64,000 nucleotides of DNA from Todiramphus chloris collaris (Eukaryota; Chordata; Aves; Coraciiformes; Alcedinidae), in contig JANVCC010000270.1 in the NCBI GenBank assembly GCA_025345505.1, positions 7,767,426 to 7,831,425 on the forward strand, given 5' to 3'. Below, piece by piece: positions 38,700 to 49,520 of the stretch (positions are counted from its first letter, which is position 1; each line of letters starts with the position of its first letter). Both the position numbers and the translations under genes were made by a program. The notes under the pieces were generated by a model. The model was not told where the DNA came from. It searched no databases and worked only from the letters and a program-made list of their open reading frames with translations.

Positions 38700-41026
38700 A
38701 GAATGGATGCTTTAAATCTACCTGTGCTTCCTGTGTCTGGCCTGTGCCCAGCTATGCGTGGAAGCCAGAGATTTTCCACAGCACCTAGGGCCCAAACAGT
38801 GGGATTATATTTTCACTTTCCTATTCAACAAGGCTGAAAAATAAGCAGTTTCCTGTTGTTTTAACCCAGGTAGGTCCTTTGCTTTGCCCCATTTGTAGGT
38901 ATTGGTTCATCGGCGCCGTGCGTTGTTGTTGTGGGTTCCAGAGGTGGATAATCAGCAGTACAGTGTTGCAAAGATTTAGTTCCAGGTCACAGACAAGTAA
39001 TGAAAAAACAGCAGTCACTGAGGATTTGATTTACACACTGCAATGAGTGTGTGATAGCCCCTTTTGTGAGAAGGAAAGTCTCCCCCCCGGAGACCACGTT
39101 CTAACCAGTAGCAAACATTCAAGCTCCCTGGTGCTTCAGATGTCAATTATACTAAAGCCTCTTATTGTATAATGCAGGTCTGTTATAATAATACTGTCTG
39201 GAACAGCAATAATAATGTGAATGAATTTCCAAACAGTGGAGATGGGAGAGGGAGATTGATCAATACAGCACTAATGATGGCCTTGTCTTTCACTGGAATA
39301 ATTGTGATAGGGTTTATAGCACTTCCTTCCTACACCATGCTGTGCAGCAGTGTTGGTTTACTACCTGCTGTTATTGCTTTTGTATAAAAAGGTGTTAAAA
39401 AGAAATGTCTGTCAAGTTGTAAGGATGTGAATCTTGGGGGTTTTTTTAGTGCAGTGGGGTTGTTCTAGTCAAGGTGGTCTGAGGGTATAAGAGATGCAAG
39501 GTTTGCAGGGAGAGGTGAAATCTTTTATTAGACATGCTGACAGAGTTAGGAAAAAAAAATCCCTTTTTTTTGGGCTCAGAAACCAGTAGCAAGGTCCCTA
39601 TTTCTTTTTATAGGGAATTATACTTTATCATAAAGATGCCATTTGAAGACCAGAGGTTTTCCAAGTGGATTCATCCTGCTTGCTTGGACATACAAAGGTC
39701 TCTCCTTTGAGAGAGAGCATGTGAACAGTTGAACATGTAAGGGTTCTATGAAAAAGCTCTCTGGCATACTAAGCGTATTTTCCATTTATGTGACCCCAGT
39801 TCTTGTCTGATAATGAGGTGAGGTGTTCTCTGCTATATAAGTGTGTGGTATGTGCATACTGAGACCTGTTGGAAGAAACAGCCATTGAATCATCAGATTA
39901 AAAAAGAGATTATTGTTTTTTAAGAGAGCCAAATTTTTGCATCGACATATATTCTGCAATGGGAAGCCGTATCCTCATAGTCTTGGTGGAGAAAGCAGGG
40001 AAAACCCTGTTAAGGAGGAAGATAACAGCATATTGGAAGGTACTTGTTTGTCAGCTATTAAGTCCTAACATTCTCTGCAGTATCTCAGAGTTACTTTATT
40101 TCTCAATATGCTGGAATGATGGGTTCCATACATTTTGTTTTGTGGAGTGAGAGAAATTAAAAGGAAACGTAGCCTAAGTCTAATGATAAAAATCCTCTCT
40201 GTTGAAGTTCTTCATTATGATACTTCTCAGAACAGAAAAGACGAACTGCTTTTGCAGTGGCACAGGTCCAATCTCAAACTAGAATCAATTGCTTTGCCAG
40301 TGCTGAACACAAAGGATGTTCATTGTTTGCAAACTGAATTTTTCTTAGTGCGTGCAAAAGTGATGATCAGATTTTTTTTTTTTCCTTCTTCTTCTCCCTT
40401 TAGAGAAACCCCTGCAGTGAAAAAAATGCATCTGATTCTGTTCTTCCCATCCTGGTTTGCAGGAAGGCTTCTTGCTTCACAGTGTGATTTCTTCATAATA
40501 GTGGCATGACAGCAGCATGCCAGCGTTTTGAAAAAGCAATGGCCGATGTTATAACGCAGTTACTTATGTAGCTCCTTACTGCTGGCTGGGGGTTTTTGCC
40601 TCGAGAAAATAAATTTGCCTTTGTCATCCTCTGAGGCTCACCAAACCTGTATCTGTATCTGTCTGTTTATGTATAGAAGTTTTGGAAGGAGTAGAGGGTC
40701 CTTTCCAGGCTTGTCCCCTCTTGTCACAAGTAACTGCATTGTATCGTGCTTGGTATCAACTGATGAAATTCCACGTTAATGAGGAAAGGGTTTGTTCCCT
40801 TGTTATGTGTGTATGTCTCAGAGTCACTTCTTTTTTCTTCCCTGAAACTTATGACCTTTTCTTTCTAATACCTAAACATCCGTCTGACTTCTCCTTATTG
40901 CTGTGCCAACATTGTCTTTACATTCTTTTTTCTTCCTCTCATATAACTCCTCCTTGGTATATTTGCAGAGATCAATCGCATCCCTTTCCATGTCTTTTGC
41001 TGCTGAGCCAGCATTTTACAATATAG
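38700..41026. other. Non-genic unique sequence
   Basis: No gene or recognisable repeat. The 124-codon plus frame at 40135-40509 includes a T-rich run and has no recognisable domain. Confidence 0.5.
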
Positions 41027-41104
41027 GGTTATTATGGGGTGGCAAAACCACACCCAGAGACATTCGGTTATTATGGGGTGGCAAAACCACACGCAGAGAC
41101 ATTC
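41027..41104. repeat. Tandem duplication of a 39-bp unit
   Basis: Two adjacent 39-bp copies (41027-41065 and 41066-41104), each beginning GGTTATTATGGGGTGGCAAA, differ at a single base (CACCCAG versus CACGCAG). The unit length is a multiple of three, so the plus strand shows a repeated 13-residue peptide, which I regard as incidental. The 97% identity implies a recent duplication. Confidence 0.95.
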
Positions 41105-43124
41105 ACATTTAGCACCTGGGACAGTAGTGGATATGGCCTCTTCCTGGGGTCATCCTGACTGCAACTGCAGCGTTTTGTACCTTGAGGACTCGGATTCCGA
41201 GTGGAGGCCAGTGATGCTACATCTGCAAAGTTGTATTTATTTACTGGCCATGCTCCCCTGCAGAGCATTGCATAGGAATCCCTGATACAGAAAGCTGCTC
41301 CGTGCCACTGCTGTTTGTGTTCCATGGAAAACAGTCCCATTTACTGACAGGAGAGTGAATCTCGATGCTGCATTAGCTACCTAGCTATGAAAGCTGAATC
41401 AGTGGCTTATTTGAATCTCGCCTATGGCTCTTTATGCAGCATCTCCCAGTTGGCTGCACTGTCCTCAAAAGTCTTTGCAGATGAATGATGTGCTGTAAAT
41501 TACTCTGTGGTTTGTGGAGGTGTTCAGTATTGGTAACTCAGGCTGTGCTGCCTGTTCATTATTGGTTACATGGCACAGTTTTCCTTCCCTGGCTGAATGA
41601 GCTTAGGGAGTCAAAATTTGCTATTGAATCCTCAGAGAACAATGCTTGCAAAATTTCTGGAGAATACACAGGGTTAAATATTTGCTTGCTCCTGCATGTT
41701 TGCACTGGTTTAGCATGACCACAGAAATGCTGGTAGAAAACTTAACAGGGACCTGCGTATATAGTAGCATTGATTTGTTTTAGGGGGTCCTGCAGGAACT
41801 TGTTTGCAGTATTCCTGAGCAATCGTGTCAAGATATCAGCATAAAAATTCCCTCATTTGCTGATGTGTATTTCAAACGGATACAGGTCTGTTCTGAGAAT
41901 CTTCGCTAAATATCTTACCGAGAGCTATAATGAGAATTTCTTTCCTATATGGTATATATTCTGAGATGTAATTTCCAGTATTTAGTGTTCCAGGATGTTC
42001 ACTGGTTCTCTTGGTAAGATGCTCTACAGTACCAGGTATGACATTTATGAAACAAAAGAAAGGGCACACATTTTGTGAAGCATTCTGCTTTACTTCTATT
42101 GGCAGATTTTCTTTTCTTTTTTTTTTTTTTCTCCCTGCTTGTTCACTAATTGGCAGCACTGAGTGATTTGTAATCTGTCTTCTCCCTGAACTAGTGAGTG
42201 TTCCGTGTGCATATGCATATGTTTATAAAGTCTTCGGATTAGTCTACGTTGTAACTGGAACTAAAGGAAATAACTGCTTTCTAATTCATAATATTTTGAT
42301 TAGGGTCTATTTGTAGACCCTGGGTTTGATGTAATTTAAGCTGATAAAAGAAATGACATTAAGCTATACTGAAATGGCTCCGAAATCTGTCTCTCGTGCT
42401 AACTACTGCTGAAATGCTAAGGGTGTGATTTACAGCTGATTTAATTGGATTGGTTCCATTTACCATCTAAACAATGCTGGAGTGTTTACCACCTGTTGTG
42501 ACTCTTACCTTACAGAGATCTTTGTTCACAGGCAGGAGAGTGTGCACTGTAATGAGAGAGGAAAAGGAGGGCTATAAATGTGTGTCTCGGCTTATGCACT
42601 AAGCTTGCCCCTGGAAAAATGTGAAGGTTTTTTCTAAAATTTACAATAAATTTCTTCAGTATGTTGAGGGTGATTTCTGACTAGCTTCTGAGTACTAGCA
42701 CTGCGTGTTCTTCTCATCAGCTGGGACAGTTAGTGTGGAAAAAAGTTTATTTCTTTCAGTATATCATGCTAGCTCCTCCTATGCTGCTGCTGTGCTAATC
42801 TAGGTCTTGTAACAGTTTGTGAGTAGCTCTGATAAAACAATTCTGAAAAACCTGAAGGATTTTTTTAAAATTTTAGTTGGGATGTTGCTTTCTCATAATC
42901 AGTAGGAAAGATATATTTAAGACTAGAGTTGTATAAACTGGAGAAACCCCATGAAGTATTTTGATGTAATTACACTGGACTGTTGACACGACGTAGTCAC
43001 CCTGCTCCCCTTGCAGTTTTCTCTGCAGATGTACTTGGCTGAGTCTTCCTCTGCTGATCATCTCCATTAGTACTGTCCTGGAGCAGGGGTGGTAGCTGGA
43101 GCTTGAAAAGAAAAGCTGCAATTG
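41105..43124. other. Non-genic unique sequence
   Basis: No gene is supported. A T14 run lies at 42117-42130. The interval 42.16-42.87 kb is AT-rich and lacks frames of 60 codons or more. Confidence 0.5.
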
Positions 43125-44580
43125 GATCCACTTTGAGGATCAAGAACTAGTGGGAAGAGGCAGGATGCAGCTATGTGGTGTAAAAGCATCTTTGCCAACA
43201 GGCTGGCCAACCTGATGAGGAGAGCTTTGAGCTAGGAATGAGACGGGAGAGACAGGATGACCCACAGTTGAGTGAGGAAGTGGTCATCCAGGCTGCTAAG
43301 GGAAGGGTGCAGGGTGACGTACGTGTTGAAACCAGCAAAACAGAATCAAAGGAGGTTCAGCCCAAGTGTTTGCTCACAAATAAGGAAATGCTTGCGGGAC
43401 AGCATGAGAGGGAAAGCAGTTGGAGGTGATCTTGAAGGTGAGCACTACTGGATGCCTGTCTGAAGTGCCTTGCCTCTACGTTAACAACCGCAGCCAGGTG
43501 AATGGACAAGAATTCCGGGTCTGCAGGCAGCTGTAGGTCAGTGATCTGCTTTGGGATCCCAGAGATATGGTGGGGTAACTCTCACAACTGGAACGCTGCG
43601 ATGGCTGGATACAGGCTCTTCTGTAAGGACAGGTCTGGACAGCAAGGGGGTTATCTTTATATAGGGGAGAGCAGCAGCAACACACAGAGCTATGCCTAGG
43701 GATGGTTAAAATCAGCTGAAATCTTGAGGATCAGGTCTGGAGGGCAGAACAATGTGGGTGACGTGGTGGTGGTGGTCTGCTGCTGACTTGCCTGATCAGG
43801 AAGAAGTAGCAGAGGAGGCTTTCTTCAGACTGTTGTGAGAATCATCATGTTTGCAAGCCCTTGCCCTCATGAGGGACTTCAGTTGCTCTCATATGTGCTG
43901 GACAGACAACACAACAAAGCAAAAGCAATCCAGGACATTTCTGGAGTGCATTGATGAGAAGGATCCAAGAGAGCTGGTTGATTTTCAAGGCTCGCCTCTG
44001 TAATATTGAGATTGGTGTATCTAAACATGCAGGAAGTCAAGCAAAGGTGCCAGGAAGCTGGTATGGATGAACAAAGATCTTATGAGACAAACATAAAAAG
44101 GAAGAGGATAAGAGATGTAAGCAGGTACAGGTGACCCAGGAAGAATATAGACACACTGTCCAAGCATGCAGAGTTGGGCTTAGGAAAGCCAAATACCACC
44201 TATTCAATCTGTTAAAGGATGAGAAGGGCAACTAGAAGGCCTTCTACAGGTATATCAGGACAGATCTATTCAATGTGTGTCAATACCTGATGGGGCAGGG
44301 GTAAAAAAGACAGAGCCACACTCTTCCCAGTAGTGCCCCATGAAAGGACAAGAGGTAATGGGTACAAACTGAAATATTAGAAATTCAGTTTAAACATAAC
44401 ACAGAAAATTTTTTTTGCTGTACAGTTGGTTTAATGCTGGAACAAGTTGCCTGGAGAGGTTGAGGAGCCTCCATCCTTGGAGTTACTTAAAACCTTACTG
44501 GACCAACCTTCACTGCTTTGAGCAGAGATGTCATATTAGACAATCTTCAGAGGTCCCTTTATACCACAGTGATTCTGTGA
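43125..44580 (+). mobile_element. CR1 LINE with internal deletions, retaining parts of ORF2
   Basis: Several CR1 parts appear in the right order. Around 43200-43245, GATGAGGAGAGCTTTGAGCTAGG resembles the ORF1-ORF2 junction. At about 43551-43680 one frame reads the endonuclease-type signature EIWWGNSHNWNAAMAGYRLF. At 44000-44255 frames containing QVTQEEYRHTVQACR and KAFYRYIRT match the linker before the reverse transcriptase. From about 44262 to the end is the 3' tail (CCATCCTTGGAG and a GTGATTCTGTGA end). The reverse transcriptase itself is missing, and stops and frameshifts are frequent. At about 1.45 kb it is far below the roughly 4.5 kb of a full element, so it is a dead copy. Confidence 0.85.
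43502..43699 (+). pseudogene. CR1 ORF2 endonuclease remnant
   Basis: A 65-codon open frame inside the CR1 at 43.1 kb. Residues about 17-58 resemble the N-terminal part of the CR1 ORF2 endonuclease (the AP-endonuclease-like domain that nicks target DNA): IPEIWWGNSHNWNAAM, then GYRLFCKDRSGQQGG. In the family this stretch usually reads TETWW followed by a DGYKLFRRDR-like run. Here the acidic-threonine pair before WW is altered, and the frame closes at a TAG after about 65 codons, so it cannot be functional. Confidence 0.75.
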
Positions 44581-46090
44581 ATTGGTAATTTTTGTGCTGT
44601 TCTCTGTTTAAGGTCAATTTGATTGTGGATTCTGCTAGATATATGCCTATATAAGGAAACTAAATTGAAGCCAAAAAAAAAAAAAAACTCTGAACTTAAA
44701 CTGAGATAGCTCAGGTCACACCACCACCAACAGACTGGGGATACATATTTGAAAAACCCAATAACCCCAAACCAGGAATTCACTTTTCTTTCCTCCAAGG
44801 AATGTTTACCCCTTCTTCTACCAGCAGCTTCCTTCCTCTTTGACCCCAGCTAACTCATTACTTTGTCATTTCTTTTCCTCTACAGTGTTCCACACTGCTC
44901 TGCAGGCTCTCTCTCTTCAAGGAGTTGACTTTAAATACCAGACCATTAGCCTCACCATTTCCTGCTGGCCCAGCAATCACAATTAAAATGTCTCACATCA
45001 GACTCTTGATTCAAGCAGAATGCCCTACTGGGACATGAGCTCAGTGGCAAAAGCAATAATCAAGGTTTCAATAGGGTTTGCTCGCAACCTTATTACTTTC
45101 CTGAGATACCGAGAAATCAGATGCCTTTAGGCACCAAATCTTGTCATTTGATTTGTTCAGACTTTCACTACTTTGTTTACTCCCTCCATTTTCCCCACTC
45201 TTTGGCCCCAAATTACCTCTGGTCTCTGGGATGCCACTTTCTGCATAATTTCCCAGAGTTCATCAGAATCATGGATCTTTCTGCCTACAGATTAGTGGGA
45301 TCATTAGGATTCATCTCTTAGCCACCTCCTCATTCCATACAGCTTAATGATGTAAAAATGGAACTTATTATTTGGGTGGACATCTCTATTACTCATATGC
45401 CGTAATCAGTGAACATCTCAAGTTGCTTCATACATTGGTTTTCACAGCATTCTTCTTTAATGGCTTCCAGCATCTCGGTTGTAGTGAATTCAAAATGCTG
45501 GATTAAATCAGTAAATGAATCTCAGAGCCATGTGTTTTTTGACCTTCGTGTGCTCCCTCTTATTGAGGGATTGTTTGTCATCTTTCTCTACTTGAAATGT
45601 TCCGATTCATCTATGAGGTGAAGAGTAACCTAGATCCTATCTACCCACCTTGGACACGTTCTCTGTTCTGCCAGTCTAGCCCTCATCTTCTTTACCGTTC
45701 TCTCTGACCCTAGGCATGCATGTCATATGTTTTTATTTACAATTTTTATATGTATTTTTTTATTGTACTATATAGTTTCTGTTTGGTAGACTCTTCAAAA
45801 TGCCTTATGATTTGTACTTTTCTTCCAGAACTGACCCTCAGAATTTCAGAAAGCCCGACACAGCTTTTAGGATACCATCTGGTGTCCTAAACTGGATGCC
45901 CAATTTGTGCCCGCAAGCAAGCCGGGTGATTCTCCACACAAGTAGGTACCTCTCTTATACATGGAGCCTGCCAAATCACCAGTAGCATCACTTGGCAGTT
46001 TCACTGTTTCTTGCTGGTCTGGGAACTGTAAGCAGCAAACCACTTCAATCTACAGATAGTTGATTAATTCTACTGAAAAATAACTTGTGC
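44581..46090. other. Pyrimidine-skewed segment between CR1 copies, unidentified
   Basis: An A15 run lies at 44673-44687. From about 44770 to 45990 the plus strand is conspicuously pyrimidine-rich (many lines near 70% C+T) compared with the flanks. Short plus frames (45121-45321, 45409-45621, 45800-45985) have no recognised domain. It lies between CR1 fragments and could be part of an older transposable element or LTR, but I cannot see terminal repeats. Confidence 0.3.
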
Positions 46091-46154
46091 AGAGGGATTG
46101 GACTAGATGACCTTTAAAGGTGCTTTCCAACCCAAAACGTTCTATGATTCTATG
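46091..46154 (+). mobile_element. CR1 LINE, very short 3' fragment
   Basis: Only the last 64 bp of a CR1 are present: GATTGGACTAGATGACCTTT, GCTTTCCAACCC and the terminal TTCTATGATTCTATG repeat. It is a severely 5'-truncated copy. An A/C-rich tail-like region follows at 46190-46250. Confidence 0.9.
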
Positions 46155-46971
46155 TCCTTCTCATTCTCAGAACACTTGTTTTGTGTTGATGTTTAAAAAA
46201 ACCCAACCTAATTAAAAAAGAACCCAACAAACAAAACACAAATCCCGAAACTTTTTGGGAGCAGGACTATATTATATTTGTGAATGTATGTGTATGCTGC
46301 TGGCTTTAAGTACTGTCCAGTGTGCCTAGAGCAGCATGTTCTTTCTGTGAGAGAACACATCCATATTTTCATGCTTTTAAAGACTTTAGTAACATTAAAT
46401 AGGATATTGTGCCTGCCAGTGTTGTCTCTACTTTGTGAACCCTGCAAACACCAACATTTCTGGAGTGTTCTTGGACTTGATGGGTAGCTTCCCTCTACAG
46501 CAGAGCCCATCATCACAGGCTCCTTTTGCCATGAATTCTCTAGAGCCATGTAGTATATAAATCTTCCAAGAACTTCATGTGAATAGCTCAATCTCTTCAA
46601 GCCAAAAAAGCACCTTGTCCTGTCAAGGTAATAATGTATTACTTTGATATACTTTTCAATTCTTGTATGCTTTGGCAAAGAGGAGGCAGGAAAAGGTGCT
46701 TCCCTGGTGTTTCTAGAGACAGGGAGGTGTTTCATTTCATTTGGGAGCAGCTGGGATTTCTGCTTCTGAAAGTTAACCTGTGGGTACCACATCCAGTAAC
46801 TGAGTTGATTATAAATCTGCATCTCTTTTTCTTTTGCTTAGGTTTTGTCACAGTAAATAATGCAGGTAAGAGTCATGGGGAGAATCTTGATGTCTCAGAG
46901 ACACTAGTGGAGCAAGCAGGTATTAGGGCACTGGAGGTACAAGCCTAAGAGGAAGCAAAGCTTAACGATTA
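46155..46971. other. Non-genic; holds the longest open frame
   Basis: A minus-strand frame of 204 codons (46208-46822) is the longest in the window. It has no recognisable domain, its C-terminal end runs through low-complexity A/C-rich DNA, and a frame of this length is near chance expectation for the window. I do not call it a gene. Confidence 0.5.
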
Positions 46972-47427
46972 TGTGTCCAGAGCAGGGCCACGAGGATGCT
47001 CAGAGGGCTGGAGCACCTCTGCTATGGGGACAGACTGAGAGAGCTGGGGTTGTTCAGCCTGGAGAAGAGAAGGCTCCGGGGAGACCTTATTGTGGCCTTC
47101 CAGTATCTGAAGGGGCTACAAGAAAGCTGGGGAGGGACTTGTTAGGCTGTGGGGCAGGGATGGGACTGGAGGGAATGGATTAAAACTAGAGATGGGTCGA
47201 TTCAGGTTGGACATTAGGAAGAATTTCTTCCCCATGAGGCTGGTGAGACACTGGCACAGGTTGCCCAGAGAGGTGGTGGAAGCCCCATCCTTGGAAGTGT
47301 TCAAGCCCAGGCTGGCTGGGGCTGTGAGCAACCTGCTCTAGTGGGAGGTGTCCCTGCCCATGGCAGGGGGGTTGGGACTGGATGAGCTTTAAGGTCCCTT
47401 CCAACCCTGACAATTGTATGATTTTAT
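46972..47427 (+). mobile_element. CR1 LINE, 3' end (456 bp)
   Basis: The best-preserved CR1 copy in the window. It carries, in order, GGGCCACGAGGATGCTCAGA, GAGCTGGGGTTGTTCAGCCT, GGCTCCGGGGAGACCTTAT, AGGTTGCCCAGAGAGGTGGT, GTCCCTGCCCATGGCAGGGG and the terminal GGTCCCTTCCAACCC plus an ATTGTATGATTTTAT tail. These are the C-terminal end of ORF2 and the short 3' UTR that the CR1 reverse transcriptase recognises. It is 5'-truncated and carries stops, so it is not mobile by itself. Its good conservation suggests a younger insertion than the 26-kb and 53-kb copies. Confidence 0.97.
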
Positions 47428-49430
47428 CATAAAGTTCTCTGAAACAAAGGATAAAGTTTTCTTAGCCTTACACAGGGGCATAGATGAATCAACATTTTTT
47501 TGGTCTTTTTCCCTTTGGAATGGAAGGTGTAGTGTATCAAATTGGAATCAAATACTATAAATCTCAGTAGCACCAACGACCCCAGAGACAGAAGAGCACA
47601 ATCATTGTGTGGCATGGCGTGGCACGTGTGGTTACGTAAGCTTGTTCTTTCTGCAGGCTTCTTTCTGACATCTTACTTAGCTTTTAGTTCTACTCTACAG
47701 GCAGCTTGTAGACATTTCAGCAGAGATTATGTTGCAGTGAATCTCTTGCAAATTAAGTCTGATTTAAGTTAAAGTTTGTTTCCAGTACTGTTTTAGATTT
47801 AGGACAATTAATTGCAGGAATGATAAAATCAAGGGAAGTTGCATGTGAAATGGGAATACTGGAGCAAAGAAATGAATACACTTGCAAATACTGGAGGAAA
47901 TAATTGCCTGGTGTTTGTAGTCGGAACTCTCCTGGACTAGGATCTATCCTGAGCAATGTACTTAAGCTCCCTAAGCCTTTGTTAAATCAACACATTTTAA
48001 AATTGCAGGAGGATTTGAATGTCCACATCATCTTTGTAGACAATTGACTGTAACCAGCTTTCCTCTGGAAAAAACATACGTTTCTGTCTAAAAGTTTCTC
48101 CCTTCCTCAGAACACTTGTAATTCTATTGTTATTAAAGCTATTTAATCACTTTTGCACAATCTACGTGGAAAAATGAATGAACTCTGTGAATGGAAACAT
48201 GGCTTAGAGGGAACTGACCTATAGAGGATGCTTTTGTAAGAGTATTTGAATCCTGCCTTTTGTCCTCCGTTGAAAAAAAAATCATATTTAAAATCTATTT
48301 CAAAAGCTGAATAGAAATAAGATAATTAAAAAAAAACAGTGCTGTGTTTCCATTTGTCTGTCTAATTATAGCATCATTATTGGCACTTTAGTAAATGTCT
48401 GCCCAGTGCTGAAATTATCTTAAATCCACACGTAACACACAAATCTGTGTAAAGGGAAAATGGCATTGTCCAAGGCATATCTGTACCTTGTGGGTTTAAA
48501 TCCCAGCTCAAAGGGAATAGGCACAGTACTACCTGTGAACACACTTGTCTTCTGATGTCAGTGTGGTTGCTGATGAACATCCTGTAGGTATCTTCCCTAA
48601 AAGCAGTTGTTGCACTGCCAAGTTGCACAGAAACAAGCGTACGTGAAGTCTGACACATAAGATGCAAAGAAAAGTGGGGGTTTTGGGTTTTTTTTTTTGC
48701 TTTTTTATGCTGCAGGTTATTTTCTGCTAAGTCAATGTGGTGGTTGCTCCGGGTTGGTGGTGTTGAGAACCTCTGAAAAATCATTCGCATGGCTCCGCTT
48801 CTTCCCTTGAGATTTGAAAGTAGAAGGAAGAAAATCCCTCATGCCTCTGTCTGGTGAGAGGATTTATGGTTAAACAGTCTCTCAGGCTGGAATTTGGCAC
48901 ATTAGATTCCCATATGAATGAGAGTAATAAGCTGCCTTTAACACAAGGCTGTCTTTTGACTTTCGACGGTCTACAAAACAAACCCAAATTGCTTGTTGAT
49001 TCAAGTGAAGCTGTGGATGGTAAGTCTCTGTGTATTTTTACTGTTACTCTTAGTGGGGGTGGTTGTGTCCAGGCAAAGAAATACTGCTCCTTCAGGAACA
49101 CTTCTAAATGATCTGCTCCCCTTTGGAAGCTGCCAATTGTATACTCAGTCTTGCACTCCCTGTACATCTAAATGCTTCATTGGCTTGTACCAAGAGATGG
49201 AAACTGGCCTGCTTGTTTCAGTACATTCCTGATGATTTTGGTGGAAAATCTAAACGTGTAAAGAATACAAGATCCTGCCTACTAGCAGCCAAAAGGATAA
49301 AATTTCACATTTGTTACTCTGGGGAATCTGGACGCTTAAGAGCAACCTCTTCATGTTAGAAAGAAACCACAGAGGAAAAGCTGGGTTAAGCTGAGTGCCA
49401 CCTATCAGAGCAGACCTTCCCATCTTGTAG
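47428..49430. other. Non-genic unique sequence
   Basis: No gene is supported. Overlapping frames at 48.38-49.36 kb, one of 137 codons (48377-48790 minus) and one of 128 codons (48781-49167 minus), have no recognised domain. A T11 run lies at 48688-48698. Confidence 0.5.
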
Positions 49431-49520
49431 AATCATAGAAGAACCCAAGTTGGAAGGGACCTCAAAAGGTCAGCTGGCCCAGCCTTTCATGGGAGAGGGA
49501 GCACCCTGTCCGGTCTTCTC
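49431..49520 (-). mobile_element. CR1 LINE, short 3' fragment on minus strand
   Basis: The plus strand begins TAGAATCATAGAA and continues AAGTTGGAAGGGACCTC, the reverse complement of the CR1 tail. Similarity then fades through GCACCCTGTCC. The copy is about 90 bp and opposite in orientation to the CR1 copies on either side. Confidence 0.85.

Noticed and set aside
38558..38779. Frame containing a proline run
   Set aside because: It is the complement of the G18 homopolymer.
46208..46822. 204-codon minus-strand open frame, the longest in the window
   Set aside because: No recognisable domain; it ends in low-complexity A/C-rich DNA; frames of about this length are expected roughly once by chance in 64 kb and six frames.
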